From positions 40,041,220 to 40,103,219 of the forward strand of contig CM055102.1 of assembly GCA_029204225.1 (NCBI GenBank): a stretch of DNA of 62,000 bases. The letters are read 5' to 3'. Of the stretch, positions 35,136-45,700 are shown piece by piece. Position 1 is the first letter of the stretch, and each line of letters opens with the position of its first letter. The notes under the pieces were generated by a model. That model had not been told where the DNA came from, ran no database searches, and saw nothing but the letters and a program-made list of their open reading frames with translations. Origin of the DNA: Diphasiastrum complanatum. Lineage: Eukaryota; Streptophyta; Lycopodiopsida; Lycopodiales; Lycopodiaceae. Position numbers and translations under genes: made by a program.

Positions 35136-35778
35136 CAAAGCTGAAAATGCTAATGTTGCAGAGTCATCCAAGGATGCAGATAGAGGTGACGAAGCCTTCA
35201 CGATACTCGATGAAGCTTCAACGAGCTACACTGAACACAACTATGATGCAGTCATTGATTCAGGAGCAACGTCACACATCACCTGTAACAAGACGATCTT
35301 GATCGACTTCAGAGAACTCAAAAACAATAGAGTAGTGATTCTAGGTGATGGGAGTAGACACGATGTCAAAGGCATCGGCACTCTACAACTGCGAATATTG
35401 TCAGGGCAAGCAGAGCTGCCAGGAGCACTTTACGTGTCTTCACTCAAAAAAGATCTACTGTCAGTCTCCAAGATGGCAGATCTTGGTATTCGAGTTTTGT
35501 TCGACGACAACACATGCCGCATGATCGAGAAAGCGACAAACAAGTTGTTGACGGTTGGATGCAGAGAAGGAAATCTCTACCAACTCAAGATAGTAAGCAA
35601 CTCTGATAGCATATTAAATGTATCAGAAAATGAAGATCAGCACTGGCATAGGAGAATGTATCATCTGAACATGCGGAGTTTGCATGGCATGTGCAAGAAA
35701 GACATAGTCACAGGCCTCAAGATATCAAGGCCCGAAACTAAGTCCTACGAAATCTGTCAAAAAGGCAAACAACATTGA
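35135..35778 (+). pseudogene. Copia protease and GAG-pre-integrase region
   Basis: The aspartic protease active site is visible as DAVIDSGATSHIT just before 35,290. It is followed by an open frame to 35,778 that holds the GAG-pre-integrase pattern HWHRRMYHLNMRSLHGM and the start of the integrase zinc finger (ICQKGKQH). A TGA at 35,776-35,778 interrupts the polyprotein. Confidence 0.85.
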
Positions 35779-36800
35779 AATCCATTCACACATGAGGGAA
35801 AAAGAGCCAAGAAAGTTCTTGAGCTCGTCCACTCTGATGTCTGTGGACCAATGAAGATGGATTCGCTCTCAAGTTTGAGGTATTTTCTGACGTTCATATA
35901 TGATTACAGCCGGATGACCACGATCTACTACCTAAAGAAAAAATCGGAAGTGTTTGATTCCTTCAAGAAGTTCGTGGCATTTGCAGAGCGACACACCTCA
36001 AAGACTATTCAGATCCTCAGATCTGACAATGGAGGTGAATACAAAAGCAAAGAATTCTCAAAATTCTGCGAAGAACAGGGGATTCAACACCAGTTCACTC
36101 TTGCATACACACCAAAATACAATGGTGTCGCAGAAAGAAGAAACAGAACGCTAGTCGAAGGATCCAGATGCATGATGTCACAGGCTCAATTGTCAGGTCA
36201 ATTCTGGACTGAGGCAATAGCTGCAACTATACACCTGAAAAACAGATCTACAACGACATCGCTGGAAGATAAAACACCATACGAAATGTGGACAAGTAGA
36301 AAACCTGATCTATCATACGTACGTGTGTTTGGATGTGCAGCATACAAGCACATTCCAAAAGAAAAAAGAAACAAGCTCGATGATAAATCAGAACAAACCA
36401 TCATGGTCGAATACTCGAATGGAACACAAGTGTATAGGCTCTACAACCCAACAACGAAAAAAGTTATTTTGAGAAGAGATGTGAAGTTCGATGAGTCCAC
36501 ATTTCCTAGACTAAAAGACGAAAGAGGCCATGAGATCTTCACATTGCTACCAATTCAAGAAGGAGATCGAGGACAGACATCAAATCAGAATGCAGAGTTA
36601 CAAACTCCAGAGCAGCAGGAAACAGAAGTTCAACCCCACGAACAAGAAATGTTCGAGCAGCGACGAAATGAGCCTAGAAGGTCAACAAGACAAAGAAGAC
36701 CTCTAGATCGTTACTCTGACAATCTTCAGTGGAGCAAGGACACGCAGTTCAAGTACTGCAGCTTCACTGAAGAGCCAACAACATATCAAGAAGTTGTCCA
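35779..36800 (+). pseudogene. Copia integrase
   Basis: The DDE catalytic triad is visible in order: HSDVCGPM, then RSDNGGEY, then GVAERRNRT with its glutamate. These are followed by the copia-typical FWTEA and PYEMWTSRKPDLSYVRVFGC stretches. Integrase joins element DNA to the host chromosome. The open frame from 35,851 to 36,999 contains most of the domain and the start of reverse transcriptase. Confidence 0.9.
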
Positions 36801-37900
36801 GAGTCTAGAGGGAGAATTCTGGAAGCAGGCAATGTCAGAGGAGATCGAGTCGATAAGGCAAAACGAGGCATGGACATTAGAGCCACTGCCAGGAAACAGG
36901 AAAATAGTCGACTGCAAGTGGGTATACAAGAAAAAAATAAAATCAGATGGCACCATTGGCCGCTACAAGGCAAGGCTTGTCGCAAAGGGCTACACATAGA
37001 GATATGGTGTTGATTATTTCGACACATATTCGACGATGGTCAAAATGACAAGCATACGACTACTCCTTGCATATGCCACACAAGACAATCTGCAAATTCA
37101 CCAGGTTGATGTGAAAACAGCCTTTCTCCATGGAGATCTAGAGGAGAAAATCTTCATGAAGCAGCCTGAAAAATTTGAAGACCCCGACAATCGAGAATAT
37201 GTCTGTCGGTTGCAAAGATGCATCTATGGTCTAAAACAGGCATCATGAGCTTGGTATAAGAAGCTCAATGGTCTTCTGAAGTCTCTAGTCTTCAATCCTA
37301 CACAACCAGACTGTAATGTCTACATAAAAAGAGTAGGAAAGGATTTTGTGATATTGACCATATTCATGGATGATTCTCTGATGATAGAAAATTCCTTAAT
37401 GCTAATCAAAGACACGAAGAGTCAGATTTCTGAAAGTTATGAAATCACAGATCTTGGAGAAGCAATGAAATGCCTCGGGTTGGAGATCAGAAGAGATCGA
37501 ACAAAGGGCAAAATATACCTGCGTCAGTCAAAATATGCCCAGAAGGTGCTAAAGCAGTACCACATGATGGACTGCAAAGAAAAGGCCACACCAATGATAG
37601 TTGGAGCCAAGCTAACGAAGCAGGATTGCCCAAAAACGGAAGAGAAAGAACAGAATATGGCAGGTATACCTTACCAAAACTTAATCGGTAGTCTGATGTA
37701 CCTTACAATTTGTACCAGACCCAATCTAGCTTTCTCTGTTTACGTCTTCAGCCAATTCTCTTCCAATCCTGGCATGGCACATTGGCAAATGGCAAAACGA
37801 ATCCTACAGTATCTGCATGGTACCCAGAATATGGGATTAACCTACAGAAAAGAAAATAAAATAAAGGATTCGAGCTGCACCACTACAGTGATGCAAGCTG
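36800..37900 (+). pseudogene. Copia reverse transcriptase with two stop codons
   Basis: The domain starts FWKQAMSEEIESI and continues CKWVYKKK and YKARLVAKGYT, then a TAG stop at 36,997-36,999. It resumes with VDVKTAFLHGDLEEKIFM and YGLKQAS, then a TGA at 37,246-37,248. The catalytic motif is FMDD where YVDD is usual. The C-terminal part keeps KCLGLEI and YQNLIGSLMYL. The frame shifts near 37,880. Confidence 0.9.
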
Positions 37901-38340
37901 GGCGAGCTGCAAAGATGACAGCAAGTCCATAACTGGAGGATGTACAATAGCATGTGGAGCTGCAATTAGCTGGATATGCAAAAAGCAGACTTTGGTGGCT
38001 CAATCCTCTTACGAAGCTGAATATGTCGCAGCTTCAAAGGTGGCGAACGAGGTTGTGTGGCTGAAAATAATGCTAGAAGCAATCGGGATACCACAAGAAG
38101 GGCCATGCACGATGATAATGGACTCTCAGAGTGCCATTTATCTGTCCCAGGATCATGTCTTCCATTCAAAGACAAAACACATACCTCTGAAGTACCATCA
38201 CATTCGAGATTTAATCTCGAAAGGAGAGCTTCAGGTCCAGTACATAAAATCAGAACACATGATTGCAGATCTGCTCACGAAGCCGCTCGACAAGCCACTC
38301 TTTGACAAGCAAAAAAGGGCAATTAAATTAAACGTGCAAA
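37870..38340 (+). pseudogene. Copia RNase H
   Basis: A frame offset from that of the reverse transcriptase carries YSDASWASCKDDSKSITGG, SSYEAEYVAAS, DSQSAIYLSQ and HTKHIPLKYHHIRDLI-like motifs, ending near ADLLTKPL. This is the typical copia RNase H, which removes the RNA template. It is close to the 3' LTR, as expected. Confidence 0.9.
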
Positions 38341-38361
38341 GCTGCAAGGTTCAAGAGGGAG

Positions 38362-39132
38362 TGTCAAAAATGGTGAACTCCTGCAACTTTGCCGCAACAC
38401 GAATACGAAGCGAAGATCGAACGGAACAATTCGCGAAAGTCAACATCCCTTGACTCAAAAGACGAACGATTCGCGAATCATTTGCGAATCGTAAACATAC
38501 CTCCAGGACCACAAAAACCGCAAAGGGACGCAAAACGAGAAGACATGAAAGAAACGAAAGGAAATGAAAGAAACAAAAGGGAATCTTTCACGCTGCCAGC
38601 TGGCAGCTCAACGGGCTTGGAGTCTCAAACTTCACGCCTAGCTGAAACGAGTCACAACGACGGAGAGTAACTAAATAGTTGATTAGCATTAACTAGTCTT
38701 GTGATTCTCTGTTTAGCTATCTTGTAAACTCCACACAGTGGAGATATAAACTATCCTTTCTGGATCATAAAATAGGATTCTATAATTCTGTAATACAGAG
38801 AGAGACATAACGAGTAGAGCATAAAACGAAAATACTAAAAACGAAAGAGTTGTGCATGAAAGTATGCCAACGAGCATAACACAACGAAAGAGCAGAGCGT
38901 CAGGCTGCCAACGAGCGAGACACTGATGATCTCGCTCTAAAAATCAAACTGATAATTGATTGCTCTATTTTCGTGCATTTCCTTGTCTTACGCTATCTTG
39001 ATTACTAGAATGGAATCTGTTCTGTGCTGTGTAGTCGCGTGTCTAGGTTCATGTGAAGCTTCCGCGCAAAAGAAAAGTTTAAAGAGACAAAATCGTTCGC
39101 GACAACAAAAACGAAAAACCTATTTCGCGACC
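38362..39132 (+). repeat. 3' LTR of the copia element
   Basis: Starts TGTCAAAAATGGTGAACTCC directly after the polypurine tract and ends TTTCGCGACC before an A-run. Aligns over its length with 33,495-34,267. Confidence 0.87.
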
Positions 39133-39137
39133 AAAAA

Positions 39138-40091
39138 AAATAAAAAGACATCTTTTTCAAAGGCCCTCGTCGGGCTCTAAGTTTCTCTAATGAGTATGTT
39201 CTTATTAGTTCAAAGCATTTTATCAATGAAAACCGAAAAGTATTTTGGAGAGTGTAAAGTGTTGAATCATTTTCTTTTGAATGTACATGAAAATTGGTTG
39301 ACTTTTTCACTCAATAATGATGTTAGATGCTTGAACTTGGGACCAATGAAACTTTGGATGCCAAGCTAACCAACTCAACCAACCCCCTTGGGTTATTACA
39401 ATGGCAATATGAAGATAGAAAAATGTTTGCATTTCTCTAGCCTTGATGCTATTAGATGTACCATTGATATAGTAACTATCTTTTCATGCTATCTTGTTTG
39501 CATTTCTCTTTTCATTTCTCTAGATTCGATGTTATTACATGTATCATTTTTATATTAGCTACCTTGTTTTTTTACTAGCAATAAGAATGAGAAAAAGCAA
39601 AGTGCTAAAGGTGAAGAAGATATTGTAGACTTTCTCCAGTGGGTGGACAAAAATATAACTCATTATAATTTGAATTACTGTCACCATATGTGTCTTGGTG
39701 CATCATCATGCAGTTAGGGGAGCATTATAAGAGACTATGCAATTTTTTTTCTTGTATCAATATGTGAGGCAAAAGGGACAATTAGTGTGCTCAATGAGAA
39801 CTCCTAAATTAGAGGAGCACATGGTGGAAAAAATTAACATGGACCCAATATGGTGCACAATGAATGCGGACTTTGAGAAAAATCTCCAACAAAAATATAT
39901 ACATTCTGTGGCAACCTTGATTGCTTGTCTGCTTTAATGTGGGAGATGAGCATAAGTAGTAAGTTTAGAGAAGTAATCACGTCTTGTACAAAACTTGTGG
40001 AGTTCTAGCACACATAATCATAATTGGTATAATTTTGTAAATTTGTAGGATAAATATTGGAACGCTAAACCTCTTCCAACCACACTACACC

Positions 40092-40161
<70 letters not shown>

Positions 40162-41170
40162 TTCCACCCTAAACCCAACTATGAAAGTGATTGTTGTTGT
40201 TTTTCCCCTCCAATGTTTTTTCTTCATGTACTTCCATCATAGTGATAACACATTAAAGGAAATTAGCATCTTGTGAAATGGAAACACATTAGTATCTCTA
40301 AAATATCAAAACAAAGTGGAGCAAGCATCTCAGAGTGGAAATTTTCTATTATTGATCCTTCATAAAAGCACACTAAAGCTCACTCCAGCTTTCTATTCAA
40401 AAACATTTTGAGTGGCTTATAAAAATTTGAAACATACAAAATTGCAATTGCAAAGTAAATAAATAGCAAAAAATCAAAAAAAGAAAAAGGCAAAAGAACC
40501 GTATCATCTAAAAGGCACACGTCTAGAAAATGACAAACAAATAGAGCTTAGAAAATATTTCAATTTCTTTAGCATCAAAAAATATGTTTTTGAGATTGCA
40601 ATCAAAATCTATATAATGCAAAAGAAATTTGTTTTTACATGAGCTATGTCGATTATGATGATAGCAACATTGTTGCCATGCAAAAAATCATCATGATGTG
40701 GAATATTTGATTGTTCAAATGTGGTGCTAATGATTCAACATTAGATGTAAAGAAATCAACCTTCTGAATAAGTTTCAAGCATTTATACAAGGGATTTCTA
40801 TACATCCTTTCGAGAGCAATGAAAATGAATATCGCTTGTGTATAGAAGAACTCTATGCATAACTGCCCTAAAAGAGAGTAGCCCACAAAAATGAGTTTTT
40901 TCTTGATTTTAAGTTGTTGGCCAACACCTTGAATAGCTTGAGTGTGATAGAAGAGGACAAATCAAGTTCACATTTATTTTTTAGAGGAGCGTATTCAACA
41001 TAGTGGTGCCTTATAAGAACGAAATAAACTAGAAGCTTAAAAGCTTCTGTATGAATACAAAAAGTTGAACCACCTTATACAAACTCCTTAGGAATATAGA
41101 TCAGACTATGCTAGCTTGTTTTGCCTTTAGCAAAACAATTACAAGACCTCACAAGTTCAACAAACAAACT
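39138..41170. other. Non-coding stretch between copia and the LINE-like relic
   Basis: AT-rich, with short ORFs only and no domain recognised. Contains the (GA)n microsatellite listed separately. Confidence 0.4.
40098..40159. repeat. (GA)n microsatellite
   Basis: Thirty-one uninterrupted GA units. Confidence 0.98.
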
Positions 41171-41179
41171 CAAGGGTGT

Positions 41180-42120
41180 ATATACTTTAGTCATGCTTCT
41201 CGTATAGGTGATGTTACCATCATTTCTTCTACTGAGAGAACTCTGCAAAGGGATCCCTTAAATGGACCTCTCTTTGCTTTGGCACATTATCGTGCATTGC
41301 GTGCTACTGCTCTACTTTTTTCTCCTGTTTATTTCCCTCGATTGTAGATGATACACATATTGTGGGTCATCTCAATTTTTTTGCATTTTTCAGTGCAGCT
41401 TCTTTCTCTTGGGCTTACAATGAACATGTCTAAGTGTGTAGCTTGGTGTCCAACAGGCCTTCCAACAGATTTCTTCTTCCTTGTAGGGTTCATTACTTCT
41501 GAGTATAGCATTATGGCACTTGGTGTTCCCGACGGTTCTCTTGGGTATGTCACTTCAATTATGCGGGATGCTCTGGATAGATTTGCTCGTCATTCCGATA
41601 TGTTGCCAAAGATTGGAAACTCTCAAGTTCCTTTTGGAATTCTCACTCAATACTTTGCCCAACGTCTTGGCTATCTTTTGCATTGTGTTTCTCCTTCACC
41701 TAACGTATTATCATTACTTCAAGATTTTGATGATACTTTACTGGACATATTTGGTCGACTTTTGGGGCCAGGCACCTTTCACACTTGTGAAGGTCAGTTT
41801 TCTAAGCTACAAATTTCTCTTCCTGCTTGGTGGCCTAGTATCTATCGCTTGCACTACTCCAGCTACTTTTCTAGGAAGTTGGGGTCTTGTTGGCTTTGCA
41901 CTAGTTTCTAGGTTTCAACAAGATAACCAACCTCTTCTACTTGATTTAGTGGCTCATCTGGAAACCAGCAATTTTGCTTTTCCATACGTTCTTCGCACTG
42001 CTAGAGATTCACTTTCATCGCTTGTGCAACATTTTATGCCTCCATTTGAATCTTTGGTGACAAATCAGCAATTGGTTTTTCAGAAGACTCTCATAAAGCA
42101 TCTTCACTCAACTTATCAAT
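41180..42120 (+). pseudogene. LINE-type reverse transcriptase relic
   Basis: The plus strand shows a reverse transcriptase of the non-LTR type. DPLNGPLFALAHYRALRA corresponds to the QGDPL...LF region. The next frame reads IVDDTHIVGHL with its Asp-Asp pair at 41,347-41,352. After another shift come LTMNMSKCVAWCPTGLP and LGVPDGSLGYV, then LLPKIGNSQVPFGIL-like and RLLGPGTFH stretches. This arrangement recurs in plant non-LTR reverse transcriptase proteins. At least three frameshifts and stops are present, and the upstream part of the domain is missing. Confidence 0.65.
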
Positions 42121-42850
42121 GATTCACCATCTGATGCAGTTCGAACTCATCTTCTTCCATGTGCTAATCCAAGTGCAGGGGCTTGTTTAGTTGCACGTCG
42201 AGTTCTTCCACTATTGCGAATCTCCTTTGACGTGTTTATCATTATCCTTCGTACCAGATTGGAACTTCCACATCCAGTGTTAAATGGGTTCTCTAACTAT
42301 TCGTGTGGGCATGTGTTGGATTCCCTGGATACTCATCTTATGCGGTGCCCCTCAGATGTAGATTGTATAGTGTCACATGATTCCATTCGTGATGTTCTTG
42401 CAACTATTGCTCATGATAGTGACTTCTGTGTTGTTTGAGAGCAGACACATTTTGCCAGGGCCATCTTCGCAATCATCTCGTTGACGTGTTGATCTTGTTT
42501 TCTCGCGTAAAAGAATTCACTCTTGAAGATCTTCTTATTGCTTATCCATCTCGACATGACCTTCTTCGTCTTTCTTCCATCATGCAAGGGACTGCCGCAT
42601 CTCACGCAGCTCAAGAGGAGCAAGATTATAATGATTGTGCATCTGGTGAAAATTTCATCCCTTTTGCTTTGGAAACATATGGATGTCTTCACAAGAAATT
42701 TAATGATTTTATGTCATTATGTGTGGAGCTTGTTGTGAATTGCCGAAGACAAAAAATTTCATCGTCAATGTATTTATGTTGCATTGCAACATTCGCAAAC
42801 GCTTTTAATTCTTTGACGAGCTCAATTTGCAAGGGCGCCTACTTCAAAAA
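42120..42850 (+). pseudogene. C-terminal CCHC and restriction-like endonuclease region of the LINE-like relic
   Basis: Downstream of the reverse transcriptase, one frame reads CGHVLDSLDTHLMRC (42,304-42,348), a Cys/His cluster, then HDSIRDVLATI. After a TGA (42,436-42,438), the 216-residue frame continues with LEDLLIAYPSRHDLL, GTAASHAAQEEQDY and FIPFALETYGCLHKKF. The spacing of an acidic residue, a proline, a GTAA...A stretch and PFALETYG resembles the restriction-like (PD-(D/E)XK) endonuclease that follows the reverse transcriptase in some non-LTR elements. The usual catalytic lysine is not obvious, so it is probably inactive. Confidence 0.5.
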
Positions 42851-42944
42851 TAATAATATCCCTGCTTTTACTTCAAAGCTTACTGCATTACCTATTACTA
42901 CCACTATTCTAGTTAGTGATTTAAATCAAACAATAGGTCTTGAG

Positions 42945-43277
42945 CTAAGGCAGCGGGACCCAGACGCGAACGTGCATCCTGACGCGCGTTCGTGTCCGCG
43001 TCCGCATCCGGACACGGACGCGCCAGGGGTGCGTCCGCGTCCAGACACGTCCGGTTTTTTTTTTTTAATTTTAGACTTAAAATGAAAAAATTTTAAAAAA
43101 ATATGGCGTCTGGACCCCCGAACACGTGCGTCCGGGCCCCGGACGCGGCCGTTTTTTATTTTTTACTTCTTTTTAGTTTAAAAAAAAAAAGATGGACGCA
43201 TCCGACCCCGCGTCCGGGGGTCGGACTCGTCCGGGTCTGGACGCGGGCATTCTGGCTCGGACCCTCATCCCTGCAAG
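42945..43277. mobile_element. GC-rich hAT-like MITE with 8-bp target duplication
   Basis: A 333-bp insertion rich in GTCCGCGTCC-type repeats, flanked by GTCTTGAG (42,937-42,944) and CTCTTGAG (43,278-43,285), a 7/8 match. The ends are CTAAGGCAGCGGGACCC and, in reverse complement, CTTGCAGGGATGAGGGTC. An 8-bp duplication with CAGGG-like inner ends suits hAT elements. It carries no gene, and the interior contains two A/T homopolymer-rich stretches. Confidence 0.55.
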
Positions 43278-43699
43278 CTCTTGAGTAATTATTTTAATAT
43301 TTTAAATTTTATAATGATTTTTTGCTTGATTACTCGGCCAATCTACATTATCATTCTATGACCTTTCATCTATTTGTACATTGATGGGTTTTCCCATCCT
43401 TCAATAATCAAAGCCAAAGCAGGAGATATTATTATATGCAAACAAATCGAACTAATTGAGGTTAGACACTCTAAAAGCAATTGGCCTTTTGGATTAGGGA
43501 TGGAAAATGAGGAGAAATTACAAAGAGATCTCATAAGCTCAACCCCAATTAGCCACACTCGTGCGGACGTGCAAGAGAAAATTGAAAGCCCTTCAATCAT
43601 GCATAGTAAATAGATTTACCAAAATGGCAAGATTCGTTTCAACCAATAGAGTTATCTGGTGACTTCCTTTCCTCCATTTGAGGTCAGAAGCTCAACTGA

Positions 43700-45010
43700 A
43701 ATTACTACAACAAGTCAGATAAAAATCTCAATTGCTTCATTATAACCCAAAAACGATCTTGTTTTGATTCCAAGTTTCCCAAAGTTACCGGCAGCAAGAA
43801 GTAATCATACGATACAATGGTCCTTAACAGCATACTATGTGACAAGCTCCATTGCATACTGACACTAGTTCCATCATTCTTTTTGGTAAAACAAAATTCC
43901 CTATTGATAACCACCAGAGCATATTTGCCTTGTTACAATAACTTCAACAACGGAAGAGGGGATCAAACCTCGGTCCACATTTCCTTGACATTTTCCAGTA
44001 CCATGTTGCAGTGCCTATCAAAGGCCTTCACGCGCCCTAGAAGCTTTCGACTATTTCTGCAATTGATCAAAACCTAAAATGAAATACAACCAGCTCGTTA
44101 GCCTTGTACTGATTCAAATGTAGGATGTGACTAGAAAAATACAAGGGAAGTACTACCCAACTTACGAGGAGGTCCTACATTAAGCCAGTCTGGTAAAGGT
44201 AGTGCAGTATAGTTCTCAAATACCAGAAGCACTCATTGTAAACAAATTAACACCAATAAATTCTGAACTTAAATATTTCTCCAAGTTTTGCATTTTCTAC
44301 TTTATCAATCTCCTTAGCAGCAATCTTTCATGGCTAACTAAGCTTTTTTTCATCCCAACTTTTGTGCCTAAAATTCAAAACTAATACTCATCTGCACGCA
44401 AACGCACCTGTGTGTTGTTCTTAACACTCATTGTCAGAACAGAAAGTGGCCCAGTGCTGAATTCGTCTGCTTCTGTCTTTTCCTGATTCTAACACGTACA
44501 ACAGAGACAATTTTTACTCGTTTAGGGTTCAGGGAACGGATGGTGATTAAATCGCATGCAAGAGACATTCATTCATTCATTTGGTGCCAAAAATTACGTC
44601 AAAATCTTCATATACAACATATATGATAAAACAATAACATATATATGCAACAATCTTCAGTGAATGAAACATTTCACAAATGATACTAAACAGTGCAATA
44701 CGGTGACCAAAATTAAAGCCAGATGTTCCTATATGTGTTGGCTAATGTCGTAAGAAAGATGCATAGGTATGCTTACTAATGTATCCTCCTCCATGGGCCT
44801 TACTCCAGTCTCCACTGCAGATGGCGCCGGAGCAAAAGCAAAGCGACGCAGGTGAAGAAGGGAGTATATATGAAAAACAACAAAGACTTATAGGAAGCAT
44901 ATATATTTTCACTCGCCTGTTTAGTGTTTAGCTAAGGTTTGTATATTTTTAGGGTTTGTATGTTTTTTAGGGTTTGTTTGTTCAGGCAGATTGTCGTGAA
45001 TAACCGGATT
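43700..45010 (-). repeat. SmD2 locus copy D, minus strand
   Basis: Similar in inverted orientation to copy C and in direct orientation to copy E (48,800-50,690). It contains exons 1-3, introns and promoter. The conserved 3' flank continues at about 43,700-43,795 without exon 4. Confidence 0.8.
43969..44794 (-). pseudogene. SmD2 copy D, exon 4 deleted
   Basis: Minus-strand exons are 44,777-44,794 (MEEDTL), 44,408-44,482 and 43,969-44,073, all with intact GT-AG borders and open frames. Exon 3 encodes [17 protein letters not shown]. Exon 4 is missing: near 43,795 the 3' flank (ending GGCAGCAAG on the plus strand) joins intron 3 directly (AAGTAATCAT), whereas copy E has the exon there. Without exon 4 the protein would lack the Sm2 motif, so it is a pseudogene. 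The ATG is preceded by codons reading VRP, close to the RPMEED of other plants. Confidence 0.88.
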
Positions 45011-45249
45011 TTGATGTTTATTAAACAAACCCTAGTGCTCTAGGAGAAAGATGACGAGGAGTGTGCTCATGCACTATGCCTCTTCACATGAAGTATCACC
45101 CGGCTCATTCTTGACGTCAAGAACCTCTGTTCTCTCCAAAATTGATGGCCAGGTCGGCTAGCCACGCAATTCCTCACTCACTCTTGGAGCATCCACGGGT
45201 CCAGACCTCTCCTCTACATCATGCACACGGTCGGGCATGTGAAGAGGCC

Positions 45250-45700
45250 CTTAGGAGATTTTGAGGCTCCTCTTATTTTTAGCACCTTGCGCACGCGTCA
45301 AGGTGGGCCAGGCAAGGAGTTTTTTTTTTTTTAAACTGCTTGCCCTGGTGCCACGTGTCGGGCACCAGGGTTTATCCCATAAGCAAATCTCTGAGATAAA
45401 CCAGTACCTATATATAACTGAACCCACCTACTTACTCACATGTGTGCAGGTGGGTGTGAAGCTACCCAGTGCCACCTGCCCGTTTCTCGGTGCCACCTGG
45501 GCCTGCCCGGCGCCACCCACCTGGCGCCGATGCCCCCTGCCCGACGCCACCTGGGCGCTGCCTGCCCCCTGGCTCACCCACCCTGGCGCCACAGCGCCCG
45601 CCTGCGCCTTTTTGGCCAGCCCCTGGCGCATCAAGGCTGGCGCACCCTGACGCGCCAGGGTGTGACAATTATGTGGAGCCGGAGATTTTGAGGGTTCTGG
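45250..45700. repeat. GC-rich GGCGCCACCTG-type repeat block
   Basis: From 45,430 to 45,660 the sequence is a run of imperfect GGTGCCACCTG, GGCGCCACC and CTGGCGCCACAG units. A 12-T run lies at about 45,320. Open frames here occur on both strands and reflect GC content, not genes. Nearby GGTGCCACGTGTCGGGCACC is palindromic. Confidence 0.6.

Larger units (their letters stand above)
33490..39137 (+). mobile_element. Ty1/copia LTR retrotransposon, complete but decayed
   Basis: Two LTRs (33,495-34,267 and 38,362-39,132) flank a copia-order body: gag, protease, integrase, reverse transcriptase, RNase H. A primer-binding site complementary to initiator methionine tRNA (TGGTATCAGAGCC, 34,268-34,280) and a polypurine tract (AAGAGGGAG before 38,362) are present. 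AAAAA on both sides is compatible with a 5-bp target duplication, though the right side is a longer A-run. Several stops and frameshifts make it non-autonomous today. Confidence 0.9.
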
